Part shown: piece after piece, positions 17,291-25,731 of the stretch
Layout of the letters: each line of letters starts with the position of its first letter
How positions within the stretch are numbered: the first letter of the stretch is position 1
Source of the DNA: Gordonia lacunae
GTDB taxonomy: Bacteria; Actinomycetota; Actinomycetes; Mycobacteriales; Mycobacteriaceae
DNA length: 64,000 nt
Direction: 5' to 3'
NCBI RefSeq assembly: GCF_002149015.1
Contig: NZ_NGFO01000006.1
Coordinates: 163,150 to 227,149 of the forward strand
Notes under the pieces: generated by a model
The model's input: the letters and a program-made list of their open reading frames with translations, nothing else
Database searches by the model: none
What the model was told of the DNA's origin: nothing
Translations under genes and position numbers: made by a program

Positions 17291-17572
17291 AGGGGGGGCG
17301 TGCGCGACCGGCCAGTTCCGCGGAATCGGCGGCGCGGCGTCGGGTGCCATGAGCGCACCGATCTGCGCGAAGATCGGGTTGCCGCCGTTGTCATAGGAGC
17401 CGTCGGGGCCGAATGCCTCGGGGTCGTAGGTCACCGACACCGCGATGGCGATCTTCTCCGACGGCAGGTGACCCGCGACCGCGGGATACCCGTTGAACAA
17501 CGGGTTCTGCACGACACAGTCGTCGGTGAGGACGACACCCATGCCGTAGGTGTATCGGTCGCTCATCGTCAT
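17291..17572 (-). pseudogene. C-terminal remnant of a serine beta-lactamase/DD-peptidase-like protein
   Basis: About 94 codons on the minus strand read like the last part of exported class-C-type serine hydrolases of mycolata: YTYGMGV, NPLFNGYPAVAGHLPSEKIAIAVSV and a closing APPIPR. The catalytic SxxK and YxN regions, which would lie upstream, are missing. There is no stop at the expected place; the frame runs on into antisense of the BVMO gene, so the 3' end was also lost. The fragment is squeezed between the BVMO operon and ygiD, which suggests the operon or a deletion broke an older gene. Limits are approximate. Confidence 0.6.
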
Positions 17573-17729
17573 GCATGTCGAGCAGCCGGCCAGTGGGCGC
17601 GCCACGCCGCGCAGGCCCGTGGGAGCACGGCCGCGACGTAGGCGATGGCGGCGCTGAACTCCTGTCGGCGACTTCGGCGATCCGGAGTAGCGTCGATGCA
17701 GTCCGTGCGGCGGACGGAGGAGGGCGACG

Positions 17730-18611
17730 ATGACAGCAGGACATGCGACCGGCCCGGCGTCGGGACCGATGCCGGCCGCGTTCATCGGACATGGCAACCC
17801 GATGAACGCACTCGAGCGCAACAGGTACACCGAGGCCTGGGCGGCACTGGGCGCATCGGTGCCGACCCCGCGCGCGATCCTGGTGATCTCGGCGCACTGG
17901 TACACCAACGCCACCGCGGTGACCGCGATGCCGCGGCCGCGCACCATCCACGACTTCTTCGGCTTCCCGCAGGACCTCTTCGACGTCGAGTACCCCGCCC
18001 CGGGGGATCCGGATGTCGCCGAGATGGTCTCCGATGTCGTCAAACCCACCTGGTGCGGGCACGACGTCGACAGCTGGGGCATCGATCACGGGACCTGGTC
18101 GGTCCTCGTACACACGTTCCCGGATGCGTCCATACCCGTGCTGCAGTTGTCGCTCAACGCCTTCAAGGATTACGAGCATCATTACGAACTGGGCCGAAAG
18201 CTCGCCCCGCTCCGAGATCAGGGTGTGCTGATCATCGGCAGCGGCAACATCGTGCACAATCTGCGGGCGGTCGACTTCGCGAGGTCCGACAGCGGATTCG
18301 ACTGGGCCCACCGGTTCGACGACGCCGCCCGAGACGTGTTGCAGGACAATCCGTCGAACGTGCTGAGCCTGGACGGACATCCCGACTTCGACAAGTCCGT
18401 GCCGACTCCCGACCACTACCTGCCGTTGCTCTACATCGCCGGACTCGCCGGCGATTCACCGCTGGACCTACTCGTGGACGGCCATGCCGCCGGGTCGATC
18501 TCGATGGCCGCTTACACGCACGGGCTCGATGTCGAGCCCACGGGGTCCGGCGCCGGCGGACCGGCCGCCGAACTACCCGAGGGGTTTCCGACGCTCAACT
18601 CGAACCTGTGA
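17730..18611 (+). CDS. ygiD: LigB/YgiD-type extradiol dioxygenase
   Basis: A 293-residue protein of the class III (LigB) extradiol dioxygenase family, close to 4,5-DOPA dioxygenase YgiD. Likely metal ligands are His21 in IGHGNPMN, His57 in SAHWYTN and the later SGNIVHNLR motif; GIDHGTWSVL is also conserved. It would cleave catechol-type rings in the cytosol. GGAGGAGG precedes ATG 17730 at good spacing. It ends three bases before the convergent SRPBCC gene. Physiological substrate unknown; the symbol is by family resemblance. Confidence 0.85.
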   Translation: MTAGHATGPASGPMPAAFIGHGNPMNALERNRYTEAWAALGASVPTPRAILVISAHWYTNATAVTAMPRPRTIHDFFGFPQDLFDVEYPAPGDPDVAEMVSDVVKPTWCGHDVDSWGIDHGTWSVLVHTFPDASIPVLQLSLNAFKDYEHHYELGRKLAPLRDQGVLIIGSGNIVHNLRAVDFARSDSGFDWAHRFDDAARDVLQDNPSNVLSLDGHPDFDKSVPTPDHYLPLLYIAGLAGDSPLDLLVDGHAAGSISMAAYTHGLDVEPTGSGAGGPAAELPEGFPTLNSNL

Positions 18612-18614
18612 GCC

Positions 18615-19103
18615 TCAGGATGCGGAGAGGAACTCGTCGATCTGGTTGATCGCCGACGACGCTCCTTCGACGACGCCCATGTCGAGCACCTTCTGCAATG
18701 CCTCGGCCGAGTCGTAGGTGCTGATGTACGTGGCGACCGTCGTGCCGTCCTTCTCGATGAACGCGTACGAGTTCCGGGACTCCGGCATGTCGGTGATCGG
18801 GTTGAGGTCCCCATCGGCGAACCCGTCGAGAAAGGTGAAGCCGGTGGGCTCGTCGACGGACTCGACCTTCCAGTAACCGCCGAACTTCTCCCCTTCCGGA
18901 CTCGTCATGTAGTAGGTGACCCGCCCGCCGGGGCGGAGGTCGTGTTCGACGACGGTGGCGGGGTAAGTCGGCGGACCCCAGATCTTCTCGAGCTGGCGCG
19001 GGTCGGCATAGATCTGCCACACGCGGTCGATCGGCGCCGCGAATTCGGCATTGATGGTGATGGTGCGGGCGTCGAGGTCCGGCGTCACGTCGATGACAGG
19101 CAT
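18615..19103 (-). CDS. SRPBCC/AHSA1-family protein
   Basis: A 162-residue START-like ligand-binding fold (Activator of Hsp90 ATPase homologue 1-like). Marks are the first strand ITINAEFAAPIDRVWQIYADP, the WGPPTYP turn, DLRPGGRVTYYM and the long C-terminal helix EALQKVLDMGVVEGASSAI. Such proteins bind small hydrophobic ligands. It is the second gene after an ArsR-type regulator with three bases between, a very common actinobacterial pairing of unknown purpose. Expression is probably controlled by the operator upstream of the regulator. Confidence 0.88.
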   Translation of the reverse strand: MPVIDVTPDLDARTITINAEFAAPIDRVWQIYADPRQLEKIWGPPTYPATVVEHDLRPGGRVTYYMTSPEGEKFGGYWKVESVDEPTGFTFLDGFADGDLNPITDMPESRNSYAFIEKDGTTVATYISTYDSAEALQKVLDMGVVEGASSAINQIDEFLSAS

Positions 19104-19106
19104 TGT

Positions 19107-19478
19107 TCATTCCTCCGATGGGATTGTGGGTGAGGGTGATTCGAGTGAGAGCAGATCGTCGATGCGGGCGATACGACCGCGCCACACCTGTTCGAGCTCG
19201 GTGAGCATCGATGCCACCGAGCGCACTGCCGCGACGTCGCCACTGGCCAGCTGCTCGCGCCCGTGACGACGCTTGGTGAGCAGGCCGGCCTTCTCCAGGA
19301 CGGCGACGTGCTTCTGCACCGCCGCGAAGCTCATGTCGTATTTCGCGGCCAGCACCGAGACCGAGTGTTCACCGGCGAGCACACGTCGCAGGATGTCGCG
19401 ACGGGTGCGATCCGACAGTGCGTGGAACAGAGCGTCGGCCCGGTCCTCGTCGCTCGGGTCGCCCGCGTTCTCGGTCAC
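19107..19478 (-). CDS. ArsR-family regulator, probably leaderless
   Basis: About 123 residues with a winged helix-turn-helix (ALSDRTRRDILRRVL ... SVSVLAAKYDMSFAAVQKHVAVLEKAGLL ... RRHGREQL). There are no metal-binding Cys clusters, so it is of the ligand-free SRPBCC-partner class. GTG 19478 is preferred over ATG 19493: a TATGTT -10 box ends six bases before the GTG, so the transcript would start on it, and ATG 19493 would lie upstream of that transcription start. It likely represses itself and the SRPBCC gene through the palindrome at 19486-19509. Confidence 0.85.
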   Translation of the reverse strand: MTENAGDPSDEDRADALFHALSDRTRRDILRRVLAGEHSVSVLAAKYDMSFAAVQKHVAVLEKAGLLTKRRHGREQLASGDVAAVRSVASMLTELEQVWRGRIARIDDLLSLESPSPTIPSEE

Positions 19479-19484
19479 TCCTCC

Positions 19485-19512
19485 AACATACAACCCATCG
19501 GTTGTATGTCAA
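19485..19512 (-). promoter_or_regulatory. ArsR operator and promoter
   Basis: A perfect 10-bp inverted repeat (ACATACAACC, 4-bp spacer CATC, then its complement; 19486-19509) overlaps TTGACA (19512-19507, minus strand) and TATGTT (19490-19485), 16 bp apart. Repressor binding would cover the whole core promoter. GTG 19478 lies six bases past the -10 box. Confidence 0.75.
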
Positions 19513-19644
19513 GGGACTGTTGCGATCACACCGGGCTCAACCCTGGCCCTCGGCGGTCGCCGGGCCTTGACTTGTCCCGACCGTCTCTCCGCTTGTGGCG
19601 GCCCCTCATCGCCCCGGCGACTCAGACCCGAAGGACACCAACCC

Positions 19645-21015
19645 GTGACTCGTCAGCTCCATCTCGGTGGATTCTTGATCGCCTCCCCCGTCACCCACTC
19701 GCACGCCGCGTGGCGCCACCCCGGCTCGGTGACGGACTATTTCGGGCCCGACCACTATCACCGGGTGGGGCGAATCCTCGAGCGCGGCAAGTTCGACTTC
19801 GCCTTCTTCGCCGATCTGCTCGCCGCCCCGGTCCGGTTCGGGGGCGATCAGTCCGAACCTTTCCGGCGCGGCACGCAGGCCGCGGCGACCATCGACCCGA
19901 GTCTGGTGGCGGCGAGCATCGCCGCGGTCACCAACCGGCTCGGCATCGCGGTGACGAAGTCCACCACCTACTTCCACCCCTACGAGCTCGCGCGCGTCTT
20001 CGGCTCCCTCGACCACCTCACCCGCGGGCGCATCGCCTGGAACATCGTGACGTCGCTGTCACAGGCCGAGGCCCAGAACTTCGGCTTCGACGAGCACGTG
20101 GAACACGACGAGCGGTACGTGCGCGCCGAGGAGTTCGTGAGCACGGCGATCAAGCTGTGGTCGAGCTGGGATGCCGATGCCGTCACGGCGGACAAGGAGT
20201 CCGGCGTCTGGGCGGACCCGTCGAAGATCCACACCGTCGACCACGAGGGCACGCACTACCGCACGCGGGGTCCGCTCAACCAGCCGCGCTCACCGCAGCA
20301 TCGGCCGGTCCTCATCCAGGCGGGGTCGTCGAACACCGGCAAGGACTTCGCCGCGCGGTGGGCCGAGGCCATCTTCGAGATCGACCCGACCCCGGAGGGG
20401 CGTCGCGCCTATTACGACGACGTGAAGTCGAGGGCGGTGAACTTCGGCCGAAACCCCGACCACGTCAAGATCTTCCCCTCCTTCATCCCGTTCATCGGCG
20501 AAACCGAGTCGATCGCCCGGGAGAAGCAGGCCTTCCACAACGAACTCGCCGATCCGATCTCGGGCCTGATCACGCTGTCGGTCCACACCGACCACGATTT
20601 CTCCGCCTACGATCTCGACGCCCCCGTCGAAGACATCCAGGTGAGCGGCACCCAGGGGCTGTTCGACGTCGCCCGCCGCCTCTCCGAGCGGGACAGTCTC
20701 ACCCTCCGCGACATCGGCAAGCTCTATGCGCAGGGAGTCCTGCTGCCGCAGTTCGTCGGCACGGCCGCCGACGTCGCGGACCAGATCGAGGCGTCGTTCT
20801 CCGGCGGCGAGGCCGACGGGTTCATCGTGTCGAGTGCCCAGACGCCCGGGACCTTCAACGACTTCGTGGATTACGTGGTCCCGGAGTTACAGCGCCGCGG
20901 CCTGTTCCGTACGGAGTACGAGGGCACGACCCTGCGCGATCACCTCGGACTCGGGAGTGCCGAGGAGGATCTGCCCGCGGACGTGCGCGGAGTCGACACC
21001 CGGCTCGCGGGCTGA
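19645..21015 (+). CDS. NtaA/SnaA/DszA-type FMN-dependent monooxygenase
   Basis: A 456-residue flavin-dependent monooxygenase of the nitrilotriacetate/dibenzothiophene-sulfone/pristinamycin type. It opens with QLHLGGFLI and has the family's AAWRHPGS, RGRIAWNIVTS and FGFDEHVEHDERYVRAEEF segments. It uses reduced FMN from a separate reductase. Relatives attack sulfones, polyaminocarboxylates or other C-S and C-N bonds, so a sulfur-scavenging role alongside ssuD is reasonable but unproven. GTG 19645 follows AAGGA. A 130-bp stretch from the ArsR promoter to this start shows no gene. Confidence 0.85.
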   Translation: MTRQLHLGGFLIASPVTHSHAAWRHPGSVTDYFGPDHYHRVGRILERGKFDFAFFADLLAAPVRFGGDQSEPFRRGTQAAATIDPSLVAASIAAVTNRLGIAVTKSTTYFHPYELARVFGSLDHLTRGRIAWNIVTSLSQAEAQNFGFDEHVEHDERYVRAEEFVSTAIKLWSSWDADAVTADKESGVWADPSKIHTVDHEGTHYRTRGPLNQPRSPQHRPVLIQAGSSNTGKDFAARWAEAIFEIDPTPEGRRAYYDDVKSRAVNFGRNPDHVKIFPSFIPFIGETESIAREKQAFHNELADPISGLITLSVHTDHDFSAYDLDAPVEDIQVSGTQGLFDVARRLSERDSLTLRDIGKLYAQGVLLPQFVGTAADVADQIEASFSGGEADGFIVSSAQTPGTFNDFVDYVVPELQRRGLFRTEYEGTTLRDHLGLGSAEEDLPADVRGVDTRLAG

Positions 21016-21028
21016 GGCGGGGAGGACC

Positions 21029-22690
21029 TCAGCGTTCAGCGACCCGGCCGCCGTCGACGTCCCAGTGTCGGTCGACACGCACGTTTTCCAGCATGCGCCG
21101 ATCGTGGGTCACGAGAAGCACTGCGCCGTCGTAGGAATCGAGTGCGGCCTCGAGTTGTTCGATGGCCGGCAGGTCGAGGTGGTTGGTCGGCTCGTCGAGG
21201 ACGAGGACATTGGTGCCACGCGCCTGGAGCAGGGCCAGGCCGGCCCGGGTGCGCTCGCCCGGTGACAGCTCACCGACCGGGCGATCGACGTGATCGGCCC
21301 GCAGGCCGAATTTGGCGAGCAGCGTGCGCACGTCGGCGGTGGAGAATTCGGGGACGAGGGTCTCGAACCGTTCGGCGAGCGGCCGGGTACCGGTGAACTG
21401 GCCACGTGCCTGGTCGATCTCACCGATCGCGACGTTGGCGCCGAGTTGCGCGGTCCCCTCGTCGGGGTCGACCCGCCCGAGCAACAGCCGCAGCAGCGTC
21501 GTCTTGCCGGCACCATTGTGGCCGGTGATGCCGATGCGTTCGCCGGCGTTCACCTGTATCGACACCGGGCCCAGTACGAAATCGCCCTGCCGCACCACCG
21601 CTTCGTTGAGGGTGGCGACCACCGAACTGGAGCGGGGCGCCGAGCCGATGGTGAATTCCAGCACCCACTCCTTGCGCGGTTCGGCGACCTCGTCCAGCCG
21701 TGCGATCCGACTCTCCATCTGCCGGACCTTCTGCGCCTGCTTCTCACTGGATTCCGTTGCGGCGCGGCGTCGGATCTTGTCGTTGTCCGGCGCCTTGCGC
21801 ATCGCGTTGCGGACACCCTGACTCGACCACTCGCGTTGCGTACGCGCCCGGGCGACGAGATCGGCCTTCCTGGCCGCGAACTCCTCGTACTCCTCGCGGC
21901 GGTGACGACGGGCGACGGCACGTTCCTCGAGGTAGCTCTCGTAGCCACCGCCGTACACGGTGCTGGTGTGCTGCGCGAGGTCGAGTTCGAGCACCCGGGT
22001 GACGCTGCGCGCGAGGAACTCTCGATCGTGACTGACCAGGACGACGCCGCCACGCATCCCCGCCACGACCTCCTCGAGTCGGGCGAGACCGTCGAGATCG
22101 AGGTCATTGGTCGGTTCGTCGAGGAGCACGATGTCGAACCGGGAGCAGAGCAGCGCGGCGAGCCCGACCCGGGCGGCCTGGCCGCCGGACAGATCCGTCA
22201 TCAACGTGGCGTCCGGATCGATGACGCCGTCGCCGAGACCGAGATCGGCGAGAACGGCGGGGAGCCGCTCGTCGAGATCGGCCGCCCCGGTGGCCAGCCA
22301 GTGGTCGAGCGCGGCCGCGTACACCTCGGCCGGATCTGCCGACGTCGCCGCGCCCGGATCGGCCAGCGCGTCGGCCGCGGCGTCCATCGCCGCGGTGGCC
22401 GCTGCGCACCCGGTACGACGTGCGACATACGCGCGCACGACCTCCCCGGGGAGTCGCTCGTGCTCCTGTGGCAGCCATCCGACGAAGGCATCGCTCGGCG
22501 CCCTCGTGACCGTGCCCTCCAAGGGTGCGAGGTCACCGGCGAGCACCCGCAGAAGTGTCGTCTTCCCGGCACCGTTCGCACCGACCACGCCGATCACGTC
22601 CCCGGGCGCCACGGTGAGATCGAGGTGATCGAACAGGACGCGGTGGGCGTATCCCCCGGCGACGTCCTTGGCGACGAGCGTGGCGGTCAT
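21029..22690 (-). CDS. ABC-F family ATPase
   Basis: A 553-residue protein with two ABC domains and no membrane part. Walker A motifs are GANGAGKTT (37-45) and GHNGAGKTT (390-398), the signatures LSGGQ (167-171) and LSPGER, and Walker B boxes VLLDEPTNDLD and LVLDEPTNHLD. A charged interdomain linker of about 80 residues (RRHRREEYEEFAARKADL ... KIRRRAATESSEKQAQ) is the ribosome P-site-reaching arm of the ABC-F group. Members either regulate translation or protect ribosomes from antibiotics; which applies here cannot be told. ATG 22690 fits the start of domain 1. Confidence 0.88.
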   Translation of the reverse strand: MTATLVAKDVAGGYAHRVLFDHLDLTVAPGDVIGVVGANGAGKTTLLRVLAGDLAPLEGTVTRAPSDAFVGWLPQEHERLPGEVVRAYVARRTGCAAATAAMDAAADALADPGAATSADPAEVYAAALDHWLATGAADLDERLPAVLADLGLGDGVIDPDATLMTDLSGGQAARVGLAALLCSRFDIVLLDEPTNDLDLDGLARLEEVVAGMRGGVVLVSHDREFLARSVTRVLELDLAQHTSTVYGGGYESYLEERAVARRHRREEYEEFAARKADLVARARTQREWSSQGVRNAMRKAPDNDKIRRRAATESSEKQAQKVRQMESRIARLDEVAEPRKEWVLEFTIGSAPRSSSVVATLNEAVVRQGDFVLGPVSIQVNAGERIGITGHNGAGKTTLLRLLLGRVDPDEGTAQLGANVAIGEIDQARGQFTGTRPLAERFETLVPEFSTADVRTLLAKFGLRADHVDRPVGELSPGERTRAGLALLQARGTNVLVLDEPTNHLDLPAIEQLEAALDSYDGAVLLVTHDRRMLENVRVDRHWDVDGGRVAER

Positions 22691-22826
22691 CGGTCCATGG
22701 TCGCACCACGTCCTCGGCCGTCCGGAGCCGGCAGACGAGCCCGCGTTCTCCGGGCCCCGTCGTTCTCCGGGCCGCCCGGCTTCCCCGACCCCGTTTTCCC
22801 GGCCTGCCCATCGGGTATCCGCCCGC

Positions 22827-24026
22827 ATGACCTCAACTCGCGAGACCCGACACTTCGACGTCGTCGTCATCGGCGGCGGGAATGCCGGCCTCAGCGCCGC
22901 GGCGCGCCTGCTGCGTCTGGGCTTCCCCGACGTCGCGGTGATCGAACCGCAGGCCGTACACACCTACCGTCCACTCCTCTCCTACGTCGGCGGCGGCCAG
23001 GCGACGCTTCGTGATGCCGAGCGCACCCAGCGCTCGGTCACGCCGGACGGCGTGACCTGGCTTCGGGACACGGCCGTCGTCGTCGATGCGGCCAAGCGGA
23101 CGATCCGCTGTGCCTCCGGCGCCGACATCGGCTACCGAGACCTCATCCTGGCCGTCGGACTCGTGCCGGATCACGACGCGATGCCGGGAATCGATCTCGC
23201 GATCGCCGACCCCGCGGTCGCCAGCAACTATCTCGACCGAGCCGAACAGACCTGGGACCTCGTGACCTCGATGCCGCGGGGCGGCCGGGCCGTGTTCACC
23301 GTCCCGCGACCGCCGGTCAGCTGCACCGGCACCACACTCAAACCGCTGTTCCTCGCCGCCGCCCAGTGGCGGCGGGCCGGCATCCTCGAGTCCCTCGACA
23401 TCACCCTGACCGTCGACCGGCCGCATCTGCTCGGCGTCGACGGCCTCGACGCACGTCTGTCGGAGTGCCTCGACGAACTCGGCGTCCGCGTCCGGCTCGA
23501 CAGCGCCGTCCGGCTGCACCCGGTTGATCGTCGGGTCACCGTGGTGACGGGCTCGCAGACGGAGGAGGTGCAGTACGACATGTTGCATCTCGTCCCGCCG
23601 TTCCGCGGAGCCGACCTGGTGAGCGACTCGGGTCTGTCCGGCACCCGCGACCGTGGACTCGTCGACATCGACCCCCATACGCTCCGCCACCGGACCCATC
23701 CGTCGATCTGGGGCGCCGGCGACGGTGCTGCGATCGCCACCGACCCGTCCGGAGGCGGTCTGCGACGCCAGGTCGCGATCCTCGTCGACAATCTCGCCGC
23801 CGCGCGGGCCGGCGAAGAACTGACGGCGTACGACGGGTACACGGTCGCCCCGATCGCGACCGACGCCCACCATCTGATCGCCGCCGAGTTCGACCGAGAG
23901 GGCACCATCACGTCGTCGTTGCCGTCGGTGATCGACCCGCTGACACCGCGTCGGAGCGCGTGGGCCTTCGACCGCTACGTGCTTCCTCGCCTCTACTGGA
24001 ACGCGATCCTGCGTGGACGGGTGTGA
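22827..24026 (+). CDS. Sulfide:quinone oxidoreductase-like flavoprotein lacking one redox cysteine
   Basis: A 399-residue two-dinucleotide-binding flavoprotein. GGGNAG (16-21) binds FAD. The pattern YDMLHLVPP, the DGYTVAP region and the closing LPRLYWNAILRG match mitochondrial-type (type II) SQR, which oxidises sulfide and reduces membrane quinone. Cys166 in VSCTG aligns with one catalytic Cys. The second catalytic Cys, expected in the 'GDC' of the FAD-binding tail, is Gly300 here (GAGDGAA), so normal sulfide chemistry may not occur. It may be another quinone reductase. It starts 136 bp from the divergent ABC-F gene. Confidence 0.78.
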   Translation: MTSTRETRHFDVVVIGGGNAGLSAAARLLRLGFPDVAVIEPQAVHTYRPLLSYVGGGQATLRDAERTQRSVTPDGVTWLRDTAVVVDAAKRTIRCASGADIGYRDLILAVGLVPDHDAMPGIDLAIADPAVASNYLDRAEQTWDLVTSMPRGGRAVFTVPRPPVSCTGTTLKPLFLAAAQWRRAGILESLDITLTVDRPHLLGVDGLDARLSECLDELGVRVRLDSAVRLHPVDRRVTVVTGSQTEEVQYDMLHLVPPFRGADLVSDSGLSGTRDRGLVDIDPHTLRHRTHPSIWGAGDGAAIATDPSGGGLRRQVAILVDNLAAARAGEELTAYDGYTVAPIATDAHHLIAAEFDREGTITSSLPSVIDPLTPRRSAWAFDRYVLPRLYWNAILRGRV

Positions 24027-24180
24027 ATGCGCGTCCACCCACCGTGATCGGTTCGGAATCGAGAAGCCGCATTCCCCGCCAGGCACCACGTCTTTCGCTG
24101 TCGACACCATCGACACGCAGGCCGAGGAGACCATCGCGAAGCTCGTCCAGAAGGCGGTCGGCGGACGCCTCGAGCGATGA
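24013..24180 (+). other. Short ORF, possibly a degraded kinase C-terminus
   Basis: A 55-codon frame from GTG 24013 to TGA 24178-24180 overlaps the end of the SQR-like gene. Its middle, SPPGTTSFAVDTIDTQAEET, and the terminal helix look like the end of P-loop kinases of the chloramphenicol/APS kinase type, where a beta-strand 'F.VDT' precedes a helix. No P-loop is present. It may be a remnant or chance; I cannot support a function. Confidence 0.22.
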
Positions 24181-24299
24181 CGAAGTGAGCATCGGACCCT
24201 CCCCCTCTGGCCAAGAGGACTGCGACACGGTATATTTCGTCAGGTGTTGACTTCCTCTGAACAAAGATTGGGGGTCCACGTCGTGCGCGGTGAGTGCTG

Positions 24300-25724
24300 A
24301 TGCACCTCCCGCCCACGACTGGAATACCTCCCCGCCTCTCCCCCTGGCTCCGCGCCCGTCAGTTCGCGGTACCGCCCTCCATGATCGCAGCCGCCACCGC
24401 TGCACGTCGTGCCGGTGACTGGATCGGCGCTTGCGCCGCAGCAGGTTTCGACGCCGATGTCGATCTCGACGCCATCCGCCGACGGTCCGGTTCCGACCTG
24501 GTCGAACGCCTTCAGGACGACCTCCTCCACCTCGCGCCCGACCTGCTGCGCTGGCATCTGCCGCGGGTGGGTCCCGCCGGACACCTGCGGCCCGGCCTCA
24601 CCATCGCACTTGCCCGCTATGGGCACGATCCCGGAAGCCGTTTCGGCACAGCAGGTTCGATGTATCTCGTGGCGCGAACTCCACCGCGGTGGGCCGACGC
24701 CGGACAACGAGTGGCGCTGGCCCTGTGGGACGGGTCGACACCCGACCCACATCCGCACCCGCGTCCGGACCGCAGATACCGGCTGGACCTGCATCGACAC
24801 CTGTGGGACGTCCGCCGGGCAGGAGAGTTCCGGATACGTTGCGGCGCCGACTCATCACCGTCGCCGCCGACTTCTCCCCCGCCGCGTGACCTGCCGGACG
24901 GCTGCGCCGTCGATCGGTGGGCGGCCGAAGCCGCCTTGGTGATCCGCGCCGAGGGGCGCCGATCCGGTTGTGTACGAATACGACTCGGAGCCCGGGGCGA
25001 TCTGGTTCTGCACAGCGACGTCGCCGATCTCACCGCTGCCGACTGGGTGGTCGCTCCGGCATCACGACAGATCACGGCTCTTCCGGTGCTGCCCGACGCC
25101 GCGACCAGAACTCTCCCGGACCTCGAGTTGCTCCGACACGGCGCGATCTCTCCCGATCAGCTACACCCGCTGGTGGCAGCTGCACTCGCGCCCGGCCGTC
25201 ATCCGCGTCGAGAATCCCGAAAAATGGCTCAGGACTCCGGTTTTCAGGAGGTCCGATGTCGGGGTGAAGTACACCGGATCGGAATCGCGGACGGCGTCCT
25301 GTCGGCACTCGACCATGACCGCGACGAGGTTCGCCGCGAGCAGATGCTGGCCTCGCTCACCGGCACACCCCTGGCCTGCCTACAGGCCATCGACCGCGCC
25401 CACCGGCGGCCCGATTGTCTCTCCGGAGTACAGGAACGACTCGATTTCGGTGACATCGACGGCGCTCTGGCGATCGTCGAGCGACTACTCGGTCCGGACG
25501 CGATCCTGCGGAACGGACCATTGCGCGATGCGGTGGAAACCACCCGCGCGCAACAGGAGATCTACGACGCCTACCGCGCCGGTGTCATCGATCCGGTCCC
25601 GCAATCCATTCCCGGCGGGCCCCGCAGCCGCGGGCACATCGGCCGGCGTCAGCGCGCTCGCCCGCGACACGCGACGCCATTCGAACCCGGCGTCCGTCAT
25701 CCCTTTCCCTTTCACACCCCGTAG
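24300..25724 (+). CDS. Unknown protein, first gene of the MoxR/vWA cassette
   Basis: A 474-residue protein I do not recognise. Two apparent halves: residues 1-290 mix helices and strands (RLQDDLLHLAPDLLRWHLPR, RYRLDLHRHLWDVR, ADWVVAPASRQITALPVLPDA), and residues 300-440 are helical (VLSALDHDRDEVRREQML, LDFGDIDGALAIVERLLG). A Pro/Ser linker lies near 185-200. The last 35 residues are strongly basic (RSRGHIGRRQRARPRHA), suggesting nucleic-acid or membrane-surface contact. No signal peptide or membrane helix. It lies seven bases before the AAA+ gene, so the three genes form one operon. GTG 24294 is an alternative start. It may be the substrate-recognition or effector part of the ATPase system. 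Confidence 0.75.
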   Translation: MHLPPTTGIPPRLSPWLRARQFAVPPSMIAAATAARRAGDWIGACAAAGFDADVDLDAIRRRSGSDLVERLQDDLLHLAPDLLRWHLPRVGPAGHLRPGLTIALARYGHDPGSRFGTAGSMYLVARTPPRWADAGQRVALALWDGSTPDPHPHPRPDRRYRLDLHRHLWDVRRAGEFRIRCGADSSPSPPTSPPPRDLPDGCAVDRWAAEAALVIRAEGRRSGCVRIRLGARGDLVLHSDVADLTAADWVVAPASRQITALPVLPDAATRTLPDLELLRHGAISPDQLHPLVAAALAPGRHPRRESRKMAQDSGFQEVRCRGEVHRIGIADGVLSALDHDRDEVRREQMLASLTGTPLACLQAIDRAHRRPDCLSGVQERLDFGDIDGALAIVERLLGPDAILRNGPLRDAVETTRAQQEIYDAYRAGVIDPVPQSIPGGPRSRGHIGRRQRARPRHATPFEPGVRHPFPFHTP

Positions 25725-25731
25725 GTGAAAC

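Noticed and set aside
17300-17641. A 113-codon plus-strand ORF
   Set aside because: The opposite strand shows clear hydrolase-like sequence; the plus frame is a shadow of that remnant.
17600-17720. Short minus-strand frame ending in a helical-looking stretch before ygiD
   Set aside because: Fewer than 50 codons, no start codon and overlap with the ygiD ribosome site; not supported.
19513-19644. Possible SAM or other riboswitch before the flavin monooxygenase
   Set aside because: I could not place the conserved core of any known class; the region is GC-rich with only short stems.
21290-23014. A 574-codon plus-strand open frame antisense to the ABC-F gene
   Set aside because: Composition is low-complexity and the opposite strand carries all Walker and signature motifs.
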